A stretch of 64,000 nt of DNA from Mucilaginibacter sp. PAMC 26640 (GCA_001596135.1 CP014773.1:3534001-3598000), one strand, 5' to 3'. Positions 17,453 to 27,610 are shown, numbered from the stretch's first letter. The notes: generated by a model not told the origin, from the sequence alone. Numbers and translations are program-made.

Positions 17453-18370
17453 TTACACCTCCTCCAAATGCACTTCCGCCATCATACACCTCGCGCTACC
17501 CCCGCCGTTGGTTTCTATGGTGTGGATATCTGCATAAACCAACTTACCGAAACCCGATAAGATTTCCCTTTGCTTATCGCTTAGAGACGAATACGCCGTT
17601 TGCGACATCACTATCAGCGTTTCACCAGCTTTGTTTTTCACCTCCAGCATGTTGCCTGCAAAGTGGTTCATCTGTTCAGAATTAATATCGATGATCTGCT
17701 TGCCGCTGGCTTCAAGCGATTCCACAACGATAAGCTTTTCGGAATAGTCGGGGATACTATCCAAACAGATCACGGCAAAGCAGCTGCCGATGGCCATTAG
17801 CACATTGGTATGATAAATCGCTTTATGGTTTTGGTCGAATGCATCAAAAGTTACTGCCCGGTAGCCGGTGTAATCGCAAAATGCTTTCAATACCTCCGCA
17901 TTAGTACGGGGAGAATGGCAGGCATAAACAATTTGACTATCCCTATCCAGCACCATGCTGCCTGTGCCTTCCAAAAACTGGTCCTTCGTTTCAAAACCAC
18001 TCAGATCTATTACATGTTTGGCATTAAAGCGATCTTCCAGCTGGCGGATGATATCCTCGCGGCGCTCTAACCGGCGGTTCTCTGCCTGCATCGGATATAT
18101 GAAAATATCTCCGTTATCATGAAAGCTCACCCAATTATTAGGAAAGATAGAATCGGGCGTGTGCGGTTCGATGGTATCATCTACTACCGTAACGTTAACC
18201 CCGTTTGCGCGCAAAACGGCTACAAATCCATCAAACTCTTCAAGAGCTTTTAGTTGTACGGCCTGCTGATCGGCTTGCTGCACCTGGAAGGCATTGCTTT
18301 CGGCAGTCTGCGCATTAAAGCCGAACGCCACCGGGCGGATCATCAAAAGGTTGGAAGTAGATTGGCTCAT
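17453..18370 (-). CDS. ctlX: Citrulline-utilization-type hydrolase (amidinotransferase/pentein family)
   Basis: 305 residues, pentein fold. The catalytic pattern is visible: PHTPDSIFPNNWVSFH (Asp/Asn-Asn substrate block, residues ~68-83), LEGTGSMVLDRD (Glu), AIYHTNVLMAIG (His) and GGGSARCMMAEVHL at the C-terminus (nucleophilic Cys). This is the CtlX pattern as I recall it, where the enzyme acts on citrulline or related ureido/guanidino compounds. The next gene upstream on the same strand is another pentein enzyme, 112 bp away, so they probably serve one arginine/citrulline pathway. Confidence 0.8.
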   Translation of the reverse strand: MSQSTSNLLMIRPVAFGFNAQTAESNAFQVQQADQQAVQLKALEEFDGFVAVLRANGVNVTVVDDTIEPHTPDSIFPNNWVSFHDNGDIFIYPMQAENRRLERREDIIRQLEDRFNAKHVIDLSGFETKDQFLEGTGSMVLDRDSQIVYACHSPRTNAEVLKAFCDYTGYRAVTFDAFDQNHKAIYHTNVLMAIGSCFAVICLDSIPDYSEKLIVVESLEASGKQIIDINSEQMNHFAGNMLEVKNKAGETLIVMSQTAYSSLSDKQREILSGFGKLVYADIHTIETNGGGSARCMMAEVHLEEV

Positions 18371-18482
18371 GTTGTCTCAATCAGAATTTACAGGATTTTT
18401 GGATTTTCAGAATAATTAAAATACAAAATAAATATAAAAGCATGTAGAAATTCTGTTCATTCTTTAATTTGTAAATTCAGAT

Positions 18483-19928
18483 TCAGATAACTTTGTCCCG
18501 TTGCAACGGCATACTCATGCAGTGAAAACCGCCTCTCGCACGCGATAGTTCTGCCGATGGCATTAGGATGAGCGTGTCCTTCATTGTTTGCGGGTCCAGG
18601 TCATCATTCTCAAATTTTTGCAGCAACTCCTCCACTTTTATGATCTCGAAACCGCTTTGTTTAAAAGCCTCAATGGTTTTGTCATTACGATCATAACCTA
18701 ACACAACACCTTCTTTAAGCGCCAGCAGGTTACAACTGTCGGTCCATTGTTCACGGGCGTCGTAAGGGAACTCGTCATTACCGGAATAAATGAACCGGGT
18801 TGATTCTTCGCTGTGGAGGTCTTTCTGACTGATGTTATCCAGCAAGGCTTCCAGCGTGGCAAAGGTTTTTGGTTTTTTGCCTTTGCGAAACTGTACGATC
18901 TCAGGCTTGTCCTTATTCTTTTTGTCGGCGAACCAAGCTATAGGTTCGGCCTCTTCCTGGCTCGGCTCAGCAATGGTGAGCGACCGCAGTAATACCCAAA
19001 CGTTGCGTTTTACCTGGGTAAACACCGTATCGATGTGCATATAATCACGCTTGTGCGGGATCTTTACGATAGTAACCTTGTCAACCACATTGTGATCGAA
19101 CAGCAATTTAATGGCTTCATTGGCGCCACTTACCGAAGTACGCTCACTACAGCCGATTAGCAAGTGCTGCGGTGCTACCATCATCACATCGCCACCCTCA
19201 AGTGTCGTTTTGCCTTCCTGTTCTTCGCCCGGGCGCAGGAAATGCTGTACGGTGTCGGGGATTTCCAGAATATTATCGCGATAGCCTTCAAATAGCGGAT
19301 GGTTAAAAAAGATGTAGCGCACCAGCAGCGTTTCGCGGGCACGGGCTTTTTTGGCGGGCCTGTTCAGCAACATATGGTTATTGATGGCGATACCAATATC
19401 CCTCGAAAAGATCATGTTGGGGATAGGAGCAAAGATCATCTGCTTATCCGTTAGTGAGCCGGAAATAAAGATCTTGGCCAGTTCAATAGGTTCAATATCT
19501 ATTAACTGCAATTGTAAACGGTAGGTGCATCCTTCGATAGCGCATACTGCCGCAACCAGTTTTTTGCGGATATCTTTTTGTTCCAGGATATCGCTCAGCA
19601 AGGTTTGAATTTCTACAACTTTATTTGAATTGTGGAAGTCCGCATTATCGGGCTTAAAAAAACTACGTTTATAAGCAGGGTTGGTGATCTCATTTAGTTT
19701 GCCTTTGATCTTGGCAGGATCCAAAAAGTACATCAGTAGTTTGATGTAATGATCGTACTCGCCGCTACGCATGGTATCCAAGTGTACGATGTCTTCAAAA
19801 AGCCAGTCCTGCGCCTTGGAAGGTACCACTTTACCCAAGCCGCTATCCGGGCTATGCACTAATAAAACGCGAAGATTACCAATTTCGGAAGTTACATCAA
19901 GTTTAAAATCGTTGCTGTTTAATATCAT
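18483..19928 (-). CDS. Arginine-deiminase-like hydrolase (pentein family)
   Basis: 481 residues. Arginine deiminase releases ammonia from arginine to give citrulline. Family landmarks are GNLRVLLVHSPDSGLGKVVP near the start, NMIFSRDIGIAINNHML (Asp/Arg block), TLEGGDVMMVAPQHLLIG (Glu), DYMHIDTVFTQV (His) and RGGFHCMSMPLQRD at the end (catalytic Cys). It is longer than classical ArcA (~410) because of an insertion around residues 330-380 rich in Lys/Glu. With ctlX next door, arginine to citrulline and onward is plausible; substrate specificity is inferred from the family. Confidence 0.8.
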   Translation of the reverse strand: MILNSNDFKLDVTSEIGNLRVLLVHSPDSGLGKVVPSKAQDWLFEDIVHLDTMRSGEYDHYIKLLMYFLDPAKIKGKLNEITNPAYKRSFFKPDNADFHNSNKVVEIQTLLSDILEQKDIRKKLVAAVCAIEGCTYRLQLQLIDIEPIELAKIFISGSLTDKQMIFAPIPNMIFSRDIGIAINNHMLLNRPAKKARARETLLVRYIFFNHPLFEGYRDNILEIPDTVQHFLRPGEEQEGKTTLEGGDVMMVAPQHLLIGCSERTSVSGANEAIKLLFDHNVVDKVTIVKIPHKRDYMHIDTVFTQVKRNVWVLLRSLTIAEPSQEEAEPIAWFADKKNKDKPEIVQFRKGKKPKTFATLEALLDNISQKDLHSEESTRFIYSGNDEFPYDAREQWTDSCNLLALKEGVVLGYDRNDKTIEAFKQSGFEIIKVEELLQKFENDDLDPQTMKDTLILMPSAELSRARGGFHCMSMPLQRDKVI

Positions 19929-19985
19929 AAAGGTTAAAAGAGAAGCAAATCTATTGTTTTTTATTTTGCCTTCATAGGGGCACTG

Positions 19986-21245
19986 CTAACCGCTAATTTT
20001 CGCCTTCCTCGCAAAGTAAACCGCTGAAAATAGTGTTAGAAACAAACCGATTACTGATAGCCAGATAACGCTGTTGGAAAAGAAGGTTACCCATTTGAGC
20101 TGAACTTTAAAGATCTCTTTGGAAAGCAGCACACCTACACTGCCGATGTAGCCGAATGAATCTGCCAGGTAGATAAGGAAGCCTACGTTACCGGCATATT
20201 TAAAGGTGGAGATGAGCCTTTCGAAAAAAACCGCGTTGAAGGGGATGTAAACCATATATAAGCCAAGGCCAACAGTAGTCATCCACCAAATAGGGGCCAG
20301 TTGGCCATTTACAAAATACAGGGTACATACGCCAGCCAGAATAAAGCCGATAGCAATAAACACATGGGCAGTGATTAACGCTTTGTAGCTGTCTTTTATC
20401 ATGACCATGCTGCCGATGAATACAAGGATGATGAGTGTAATAGGTGTTTCTGTTTTTGAGAAGATGGCCGGCTGATTGAAAAAGCCCATTTCCTTCCACA
20501 TTTCGGCGCCAAAATTATCGCGGATATCCCTAAAAATGGTTGCGAAGGTATAGATGAGGATACAAGCCAGCAAACCCGGCAAAAAGGTGCGTATGAACTT
20601 ACTGCGCTGTGCTTTTGTCATAGGGGTACGTTCCATGCGTTCGGCAATATCTCCGGCATCCGGATCGGGAATGCGTTCCATCAGGTAAATGAAAACCAAT
20701 AAAGGCCCGGCAAAAAGCAGTCCTGTATAAAAGGGTACCCAAAACTCGGTAATCCCGAAAGTAAGCATGAGCCATCCGCCGGCCGACCGTACAAAACCGG
20801 ATGCGAAAATAAAACTCACTGCGAGGGTAGCCCCAATAAAATCGGTGCCGCGGCGGCCTTCTATATAGGAAAATACAACTCCCCACAACATCCCCAAAGG
20901 GAATCCATTTATAAACAGGAAAAAGATATTGTAGGGCACAGGCACCAGTGCGAAGCCTATCCAGCTAAACCAGGCGATACCGGTAAGCACTACGGTGACT
21001 GTTCCGCGCCCGCTGCGTTTTAGTTCGGCAATGTATTTTACACCATAAAATTTGGCCAGCATGTAGCCGAATACCTGGCAAATAACCAGTAGTGTTTTAT
21101 AACTGTAACCCGCAACGGTAATTCCCTCAAAGGTAGCCACAGTGAACGATTTGCGAAACCCGAAGATCATCGTGTAAGCCAAAAAAACTACTACAGCCGC
21201 ATAGATATTTACCTGTAATTTACTTCGGCTTTGTGGAAACGGCAT
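19986..21245 (-). CDS. DUF5690 family MFS-like membrane transporter
   Basis: 419 residues with about 12 hydrophobic segments and the major-facilitator layout: a cytoplasmic loop after TM6 (about residues 190-215, ERIPDPDAGDIAERMERTPMTKAQR) and charged ends. I match it to the Bacteroidota DUF5690 family, whose substrate is not known to me. It lies 57 bp upstream of the arginine-deiminase-like gene on the same strand, so co-transcription is likely and an arginine- or citrulline-related substrate is a reasonable guess. Confidence 0.7.
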   Translation of the reverse strand: MPFPQSRSKLQVNIYAAVVVFLAYTMIFGFRKSFTVATFEGITVAGYSYKTLLVICQVFGYMLAKFYGVKYIAELKRSGRGTVTVVLTGIAWFSWIGFALVPVPYNIFFLFINGFPLGMLWGVVFSYIEGRRGTDFIGATLAVSFIFASGFVRSAGGWLMLTFGITEFWVPFYTGLLFAGPLLVFIYLMERIPDPDAGDIAERMERTPMTKAQRSKFIRTFLPGLLACILIYTFATIFRDIRDNFGAEMWKEMGFFNQPAIFSKTETPITLIILVFIGSMVMIKDSYKALITAHVFIAIGFILAGVCTLYFVNGQLAPIWWMTTVGLGLYMVYIPFNAVFFERLISTFKYAGNVGFLIYLADSFGYIGSVGVLLSKEIFKVQLKWVTFFSNSVIWLSVIGLFLTLFSAVYFARKAKISG

Positions 21246-21445
21246 AATTGTAATTTGCCGTAAGATAATAATTTTGGTGGACCGTTAGCATTTTACATTA
21301 ACCCATTATCATCATCGGTTAACCTAGTTTGATAACTGTGTAGCCTTTAATAAAAGGTAGGTTAAAAGCAATAATTGATTAAAGCTTTTGCACAGCCTCA
21401 ATTTTTTGCTTATTACACCGTTGAGGTACAAATCAATCCGGCATA

Positions 21446-21479
21446 AATTCAAAAAGCTCTGTGAAGAGCTTTTTGAATT
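21446..21479. terminator. Bidirectional terminator hairpin
   Basis: A perfect 15-bp inverted repeat, AATTCAAAAAGCTCT against its complement, with a 4-base GTGA loop. A/T runs inside the arms allow termination of the leftward ATP-grasp gene whose stop is at 21488. Confidence 0.8.
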
Positions 21480-21487
21480 AGTAATTA

Positions 21488-22342
21488 TTATATCATACCT
21501 GCGCAGTATTTGTTCCAATAATTCATTAGAAGTTTTTGACCGAACCTTGTTGTGTTTCCTCCCATACTTGGCGTTGGCGTGAATTCACCGAATACTGCGC
21601 CATTGTTGGTCGCGTAAAAGTCTACCCGCACAAATATTTCATAAGCCTTACTTAATCTTTTTGCCTGGTCCAACATATCATTGAGACAGGCCGGGGGTGC
21701 CTGATATTTACCGCATAAATATTTTTTGTTGATCGGTTTTATTAAATTCCAGTTTGAATCATAGAAGCAAGCTGTACCCGAGGTTGGGCTAAGCCGGTCA
21801 ATCACCCAGATACAAGCAATTTCGCCGTTGAAACAAAATATCTTGTAATCTTTCAAAATCTCAGTAGCGCCTTGCTCATTTTGCAAAAACTCTTCTACTA
21901 AAAAATGAATATGTTTATTTGCTGCAACCTGCTGTTTTAATATTGCCAGAATTTCTTTAGGTTGATAACGTTTTTTGTCAAAGAGGTTATAACCATCTTT
22001 CATAATAAAAACGTGATTGGATGAGTGGCCGATAGTTGGCCGAATTACATAGTGCTTAGGTAACGAATTGAAATTTATTTCATCAACGTTTCTGCCTTCC
22101 CAAATCAGGCTAGCTACCTTACAGCCAAATTTACCTGCGAATTCTCTGGCATTATGCTTATTACTTAGTTTGCGCTGCCAATGATCAACGTTTTTCCATT
22201 CGTCTATGCTATCCTCCGCATCCATGATCGTGTTTCTAATATGCTCCGCATTTGGATCATTCCAAAATTGCTGGTGGCGTTCACGAATTCTTGCAGGGTA
22301 TGGCCCTCTGTGATCCAAAATGGATTTCAGGTAATTTAACAT
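21488..22342 (-). CDS. ATP-grasp amidoligase-family protein (TupA-like)
   Basis: 284 residues. The pattern is that of the TupA-like ATP-grasp fold often found in surface-polysaccharide loci: an N-terminal helical part with WQRKLSNKHNAREFAGKFG, KHYVIRPTIGHSSNHVFIMKDG (nucleotide-binding lysine strand, glycines partly replaced), FLVEEFLQNEQG, DYKIFCFNGEIACIWVIDR and the Mg-ligand strand VRVDFYATNNGAVFGEFTPTPS. These enzymes join carboxylates to amines at the expense of ATP. No glycosyltransferase is adjacent, so the acceptor is unknown. Monocistronic with a strong terminator. Confidence 0.75.
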   Translation of the reverse strand: MLNYLKSILDHRGPYPARIRERHQQFWNDPNAEHIRNTIMDAEDSIDEWKNVDHWQRKLSNKHNAREFAGKFGCKVASLIWEGRNVDEINFNSLPKHYVIRPTIGHSSNHVFIMKDGYNLFDKKRYQPKEILAILKQQVAANKHIHFLVEEFLQNEQGATEILKDYKIFCFNGEIACIWVIDRLSPTSGTACFYDSNWNLIKPINKKYLCGKYQAPPACLNDMLDQAKRLSKAYEIFVRVDFYATNNGAVFGEFTPTPSMGGNTTRFGQKLLMNYWNKYCAGMI

Positions 22343-23031
22343 TGAATTAAAATTGATTTGTTATGATTAGTAATTGGTTGTTCAATATTACAATTAGTTA
22401 ATTGGTATGCCATTAAAAATATAAATATCGTTATAATGTGTATACTTAAGTGTGTAATATTGCCAGATTGGTAATTGCAATCTCTTCGATTGCTGGCAAT
22501 AATTAACTAAAGAGAAAATTTATGTTGAGAGATTTGAGTGGTTTCTTAAAATAATGAATGATTGGTGCCACTTGAAAACATAATTTAAACCGGTTGCGAA
22601 AAGTCATTATGCGATTTTCGCTTTTGAGGCAACCTTTGTCACTTTGATAACTTTCTCATCAGAAATCTTGCAAGCTTTTTTAAAAACCAATGTAAAGAAT
22701 GACTATACGTCTCCTTTTAGATAATTTGTAATAACTAATTAACCTTAAATATCAAATCCCAAGCCCAAATAGGAATAGTTCCGGTTTTTATCGATTCGGT
22801 AAAATGTCGCAATTCAAAAATGCGGCTCGCTATTATTATTAAGTGCAGCTGTGAGCATGCCCATTTAACAACGAAGATTTTCCGCGCCATTTCACTTGGA
22901 ATGTTCTCCATGAATTCCGATATTTCCATCTGACAGTCAATGTTATAAGCTCGCCGAACTTCAGGGAAAGTGATAAGTTTGCTGGGCGATTCAGATTGCC
23001 GTCACAACGTATTATAACCATTAGCAGGAAT
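22343..23031. other. Long intergenic region
   Basis: About 690 bp, AT-rich in its left half. I see no credible gene. A nested inverted repeat with GGTTGC/GCAACC outer arms (about 22593-22637, with GCGAAAA/TTTTCGC inside) could be a terminator or structured RNA. The rest holds the divergent promoters. Confidence 0.5.
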
Positions 23032-24594
23032 ATGAAGCCTTTTAACATAAACAAAAAAAAATGGACGATTGCCCTATGCTTTTCCGTTCTGTTGGTTGTC
23101 GCGTTATTCATCGATTGGCGGAGTGGCATGGGGATCGGACCGATTCGAAATTTGGCAGCTGATCCCGCGATCCTGGCGAAAGTCAGGAACATTCCGGTTC
23201 GTAATACCGGTACCGAAGTCTGGGGGCAATACATAGACCGCATTTCCAGGTTTAGGGACACCATGCTGCAAATCACCTATAGGCACCAGGGCGCGGAAGG
23301 CACAACGCCCACCAATGTTTCTATTTTTAACCAGCCGATTTCTTTTTCGTCAGATACCATCGTGACAACGATGGACGGCCTGTACTTCCGGTCTGGTGTC
23401 AGTTTCGCATACTCCCGTTTTGAACAAAAAAACGCACATACCAGCAGCGTCATTTTAAAACCATACAGTTCCCTGTTATTTTACCAATGCATTGCTGAGG
23501 AACGCAGTAATTTTATTAACAACTCATTTGGAAGCGCTTTTGAAATTGCTTATTGCAGATTCAGGAAACCGGTAAGTTTTTTAAGCAAAGATACACTGAC
23601 CACCACTGTGAAGTTCGAGGGCAACTTCTTTGGCGACGGCCTTTATTTTAACAACCTTGAAAAATTCGCTGCACTTAGCAAAGAGGTACAGCAAGTGCAC
23701 ATAAGAGATGGTAGAATCGGTTTCCAGCAAATTCGAGGTACGGTTGTGATCCGCGGCTGCGAACTACACGGTAAGCTCGACCTTTCCGGATGCGGCACTA
23801 TCGGCAGCGGTAAGCTTATCTTCGAAGAAAATACATTGCCTGACACGCTGGACCTTTCCAAATTCAGCGGCAGCGAACTCGACCTGCGTGGCTTCCGCCC
23901 CGATTCAGCCGGAAACAGGATCTGCTACCTGAATCTGCTGGAGAACCGGATCGGGAAACTAAATATGGAATATCATAATTACCGGCTTTATTTTCCGGCC
24001 GGGACAACGGACGACCAGGTGAGCAGCACCTACCAGTGGCTCATGAAATCGGAAAAGGAAAACGGCTATGATTCGAGCTATGAGCAACTCGACATGGAAT
24101 ACCGCCACACGCTTGCGCTCCGCCATCCGTTAGATTCCAATGCTGGCGTCTTCAGATTTCTGCGACAGCATATCTCGAAAGCGCTGGCTTTCAACATTTG
24201 GAGCCTGGCGGAGGGGACAAGGCCCTCGCATTTCTGGGATACCATCCAACGTTTATGGTGGGGTTACGGCTACCGGAAAACGAGGGTGCTTTTTTGGTCG
24301 GTGCTGATCATCCTGATTTTCAGCTTCTTCAACATCTTTCATTACGAAAGACTATTGAAAGTATTAAACGTTGAGAACCTCAACCCGGAAAACATCCCGG
24401 CAACAATTACCAGCACTAAACGTAAAGTGCTCTGGTACTGGTACTGCCTGATTTACAGTAGCTTCTTATTTTTCAAGGTAAACTTTGAATTCAAGTCCAT
24501 TGATTTCAAAAATAAATATGTGGTGGCGCTACTTGTGCAATATCTGATCGGCCTGGTCTGCTCTGCCTTTATTGTCAACCTGATCCTAGGATAA
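23032..24594 (+). CDS. Membrane protein with pentapeptide-like repeats and a C-terminal channel-like region
   Basis: 520 residues from ATG 23032, chosen because AGGAA lies just upstream and an N-terminal membrane segment follows (WTIALCFSVLLVVALFIDW). A frame open to 22996 would add 12 residues. Residues ~75-330 are a repetitive beta region with Phe/Leu every five residues (SNFINNSFGSAFEIAYCRF, KLIFEENTL), resembling a pentapeptide-repeat right-handed helix. The C-terminus has three membrane spans (VLFWSVLIILIFSFF, YWYCLIYSSFLFFKV, YVVALLVQYLIGLVCSAF) after WGYGYRKTR, an order I associate with pentapeptide proteins carrying an ion-channel-type module. It is more GC-rich than its surroundings and stands alone. 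Function unknown. Confidence 0.7.
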   Translation: MKPFNINKKKWTIALCFSVLLVVALFIDWRSGMGIGPIRNLAADPAILAKVRNIPVRNTGTEVWGQYIDRISRFRDTMLQITYRHQGAEGTTPTNVSIFNQPISFSSDTIVTTMDGLYFRSGVSFAYSRFEQKNAHTSSVILKPYSSLLFYQCIAEERSNFINNSFGSAFEIAYCRFRKPVSFLSKDTLTTTVKFEGNFFGDGLYFNNLEKFAALSKEVQQVHIRDGRIGFQQIRGTVVIRGCELHGKLDLSGCGTIGSGKLIFEENTLPDTLDLSKFSGSELDLRGFRPDSAGNRICYLNLLENRIGKLNMEYHNYRLYFPAGTTDDQVSSTYQWLMKSEKENGYDSSYEQLDMEYRHTLALRHPLDSNAGVFRFLRQHISKALAFNIWSLAEGTRPSHFWDTIQRLWWGYGYRKTRVLFWSVLIILIFSFFNIFHYERLLKVLNVENLNPENIPATITSTKRKVLWYWYCLIYSSFLFFKVNFEFKSIDFKNKYVVALLVQYLIGLVCSAFIVNLILG

Positions 24595-24741
24595 TAAGGC
24601 TAATAGACGATTAACACGAAGTCAATCACCTGATCAATTAATTTTGAGTTTGTAAATCAGAAAAATAGTACACTGCTGACATGACAGCACCCCCGTTAAT
24701 TTAGCTGCTCCTTGCTGAACCGGGGTTGCATTCAGCCTTTT

Positions 24742-24765
24742 AAAATGGCTATAAGTAGCTATTTT
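24742..24765. promoter_or_regulatory. 24-bp palindromic operator, copy 1 (amidase promoter)
   Basis: Left arm AAAATGGCTA (one change from perfect), spacer TAAG, right arm TAGCTATTTT. It ends 44 bp before the amidase ATG and 13 bp before TATATTTT, an imperfect -7 element. First of four copies (see 27582, 29730, 29793). Confidence 0.8.
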
Positions 24766-24809
24766 ATAGTTGGTTAATTATATTTTAATTAGAAATATAA
24801 ACCAACGTT

Positions 24810-25631
24810 ATGAAAATTGAACATGACCTGCTGTTTGCCGACAACGGTGCGCAAATCCCATTCAAGGCTACGCCTAATATGGGAGGAATCTATATCCCGC
24901 AATACCTAATCATGCATTACAGCGCGGCTACGACGACTGAATCTACATTGAGCTGGTTCCCGAGCCCGGTTGCCAAGGCTTCGGCGCATTTATTGATTGG
25001 GCGCGATGGTGCAATTACACAATTTGTGCCATTTAACAGGGTTGCCTGGCATGCCGGCAAAAGCCAATGGAAGGGATTGGTGGGCATGAATCAGTTTGCG
25101 ATAGGTATTGAGCTGGTTAATGGCGGGCGCCTTGCTAAAAGCGGCGACAAATGGTTTTGCCCGGTAGATATGCAAAAAGTAGCCGGCGATAACGTTATAA
25201 TTGCAACGCATAAAAACGAGACGCAGCCGGCAGCGTGGCAAGACTATACGTCCATACAGATGGAAGTGGCTACGGAGATCGGGGCTTTGCTCACAAGTAC
25301 TTATAAGCTAAAAGATGTTTTGGGCCATGAAGATATATCGCCTATCAGAAAATCAGACCCGGGGCCTGCCTTTCCAATGGGCAGTTTCCGTTCAAAAACA
25401 ATGGGCCGGGAAGACACGACGATCGACGAGTATATAACTTCAGCCGTACTTAACATTCGGTCTGGCCCTGCAACAACATTCCCAACCTTAATCGATGCTT
25501 TGCCCAGTGGTACAAAAGTAAGCGTTTTAAAAACCGACACTACCTGGAGCTTTGTTGATGTTATTGATACTGTACATGGTGTAATGGACCTTGAGGGTTG
25601 GGTAGCCTCAAAATTCCTGGTAAAGCCATAA
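24810..25631 (+). CDS. N-acetylmuramoyl-L-alanine amidase (Amidase_2) with SH3-like tail
   Basis: 273 residues. Residues ~25-190 are an AmpD/PGRP-type zinc amidase: YLIMHYSAA (His36 ligand), ASAHLLIGRDGAITQFVP, AWHAGKSQW, IGIELVNGG and VLGHEDISPIRKSDPGP (second His, Lys and Asp). Such enzymes cut the amide between muramic acid and the stem peptide. Residues ~205-273 (SAVLNIRSGPATTFPTLIDAL...WVASKFL) form a bacterial SH3 domain, probably wall binding. There is no signal peptide, so it is either cytosolic or delivered by a non-Sec route. Its stop lies 2 bp from the stop of the patatin gene on the other strand. The upstream palindrome puts it in the cluster regulon. Confidence 0.88.
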   Translation: MKIEHDLLFADNGAQIPFKATPNMGGIYIPQYLIMHYSAATTTESTLSWFPSPVAKASAHLLIGRDGAITQFVPFNRVAWHAGKSQWKGLVGMNQFAIGIELVNGGRLAKSGDKWFCPVDMQKVAGDNVIIATHKNETQPAAWQDYTSIQMEVATEIGALLTSTYKLKDVLGHEDISPIRKSDPGPAFPMGSFRSKTMGREDTTIDEYITSAVLNIRSGPATTFPTLIDALPSGTKVSVLKTDTTWSFVDVIDTVHGVMDLEGWVASKFLVKP

Positions 25632-25633
25632 GG

Positions 25634-27502
25634 CTAAGCCAGATCATCGTTTATCAAATCGCGCTTTTCCATATCCGTGATAATTACATCGATACACTTA
25701 TCCGCTACAGAGCCTTTACCTGCATTTTTGCCTATAGTGAGGTATAAGCTCATCAGGTTATTGGTAACAGCATTATTAATAAGTTTCTGGAACCATGATT
25801 TCTTGCGGATACGGGGCACTATTTTACTTTGCCAGCTTTGCGCCGAATTATTATCAGCGGCATCACTTTCAGCAATGTTTTGTATGTTGTTTAATATGCA
25901 TTGGATACGTTTTTCAATTGGGTTCTTTAAATTCAATAGGTAGGAAAGCTTGATTTTAGGATACGGAATTATAGCCTCTTCGCCAGGTTTTACCACTTTA
26001 TAGCCATCGGTATCATTACCTGTTACGCGTATATCGGGCACTATGGGCAGATAGACTTTCCCGTCAGCATCGGCGTCAAAATTAATTCCGTCATAACCAA
26101 AAGTAAGAATAGGGTTATTAGCCAAGAGTGGTACAGTAAAATGCCGGTGTAAAAATTGTTGGCAGTTGCGCCTGCCTAAAAAGAAATCGTGCTTTCTGAA
26201 ATCTTTTGAGAAAAATCCTCCAAAACCACCTAAGGATCCGCAGGCAATGGTATATTTTTCCGATAAGCCTTTATCGTTATACCTAACCGGCATAATCAAA
26301 AAGCGCGTATAGTCATCACTTAAATAAGCACGTTTAATTTGCTCGTCCTTCATCATCAGTTGCCCTCTCATAGCAGATAGGATTGATGGCAGCACATTTC
26401 TCCATGCTCGTTTAGTTACATAAGAACTTGTTTCCGGTTCGTCATCGTTGGGGAAGGGATCTATCATTAAAACCAGGCTGTTAAAATCAGCTGCACTTGT
26501 TTTTACCGCTGCAGCTGATATATTCTGCCTGTCGTTAAGCAGGTTTTGGGTAATATCATAAGGCTCATTATTGATAACGCCTCCATCAACGTTTAAGGTA
26601 AGAAAATTTTCTTCGGCGGGTAAAAACTCGTATTTAACAGTAGCTGTATCGTCAAGTTTGCCGGTTAGCATCAAATTGAGATACTTGTTTTGCTCAATAT
26701 CTAATGTTGACCTTTCAAGGTCCCGGCTTTCCAACCCAACGGGGAACGCGCCTGTCGCCATTGCCGCCTGTTTTAAAATATTTGTATTTAAACCATTAGG
26801 CGCATTAAAGTTTACGGGTATGCGGCCGTCGTTATTACCGTTTTCGCCAAGCCTGAAAAATGCATAATCACGATGCATTTTCATTCGATGTTCACGCGGC
26901 CCCGTGCTTGTTTCAAAAGTTACCTTGTAGTTAAAGCCCCGTAAATTAGTGATGGTCGTAAATACATCAGCGTCGGCTGCGAAATAGGGGCGTTGATAAA
27001 CCTTTTCTTTCTCAACCCTTTTGTCGAGCATATTACTTGCTATTTCTTGAATAAACGATGAGTTGAACCCGGCTCTTACTTCTTTGCTTTTGTTATCGTT
27101 AATATCGTTTTCAATATCATCTGTATTCAGCATATGATGCATCATATCTTTATCACCCTGCTCTTTTAGATTAACCCAGCAATTATAGAGCGGATTTTGG
27201 TCCGTTTTCGCACTATCATTTTGGTCCGCTTGATAAACTGGAGCGAACGCTGACTGAACGGCGGCCGCTGTAATAGCGGCAGTCATGCCCCCGGCCGAAG
27301 CGCCCCCTAACACTTCTATTTTAAAACGATGTTTAGGTATACCGGTCAGTTTCCCTTGAGCTTGAAGTGTTTTTGCCCGCTCCCAGTTTTCAAGGGCTTC
27401 AAGAAGGTAGTCCATCACACCTGCTGTATAGGCGCCCGCAGATACGGCCCCGGCCATGCAAATACCTGCATGAAACGTGTTTGCTTCAACTTCTACACTC
27501 AT
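25634..27502 (-). CDS. Patatin-like phospholipase
   Basis: 622 residues, no signal peptide. The patatin catalytic dyad is visible: GGASAGG (Ser69 in GxSxG, oxyanion glycines just before) and the Asp of LNVDGGVINNEP (about residue 312). Patatins hydrolyse acyl chains of phospholipids, and several act as effectors in toxins and antiphage systems. The long region after the Asp (to 622) is not part of the minimal patatin fold and includes a serine/asparagine-rich stretch near 570. It is tail to tail with the amidase, with operator copy 2 80 bp upstream of its start. No obvious inhibitor or activator is fused. Confidence 0.85.
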   Translation of the reverse strand: MSVEVEANTFHAGICMAGAVSAGAYTAGVMDYLLEALENWERAKTLQAQGKLTGIPKHRFKIEVLGGASAGGMTAAITAAAVQSAFAPVYQADQNDSAKTDQNPLYNCWVNLKEQGDKDMMHHMLNTDDIENDINDNKSKEVRAGFNSSFIQEIASNMLDKRVEKEKVYQRPYFAADADVFTTITNLRGFNYKVTFETSTGPREHRMKMHRDYAFFRLGENGNNDGRIPVNFNAPNGLNTNILKQAAMATGAFPVGLESRDLERSTLDIEQNKYLNLMLTGKLDDTATVKYEFLPAEENFLTLNVDGGVINNEPYDITQNLLNDRQNISAAAVKTSAADFNSLVLMIDPFPNDDEPETSSYVTKRAWRNVLPSILSAMRGQLMMKDEQIKRAYLSDDYTRFLIMPVRYNDKGLSEKYTIACGSLGGFGGFFSKDFRKHDFFLGRRNCQQFLHRHFTVPLLANNPILTFGYDGINFDADADGKVYLPIVPDIRVTGNDTDGYKVVKPGEEAIIPYPKIKLSYLLNLKNPIEKRIQCILNNIQNIAESDAADNNSAQSWQSKIVPRIRKKSWFQKLINNAVTNNLMSLYLTIGKNAGKGSVADKCIDVIITDMEKRDLINDDLA

Positions 27503-27581
27503 TGTATATAGGGGTTTATAGTTGTTTCGACGGGCTGAATGCCCACTTTTATAAGCAATTTGAATAAATAATGCTTATAAT

Positions 27582-27605
27582 AAAATAGCTATAAGTAGCT
27601 ATTTT
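27582..27605. promoter_or_regulatory. 24-bp palindromic operator, copy 2 (patatin promoter)
   Basis: The perfect copy: AAAATAGCTA, spacer TAAG, TAGCTATTTT. It is immediately upstream of the patatin gene (leftward, 80 bp from its ATG) and just past the stop of the LuxR gene. A second inverted repeat, ATAAGCA/TGCTTAT (27551-27577), lies between it and the patatin start. Confidence 0.85.
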
Positions 27606-27610
27606 AAGCT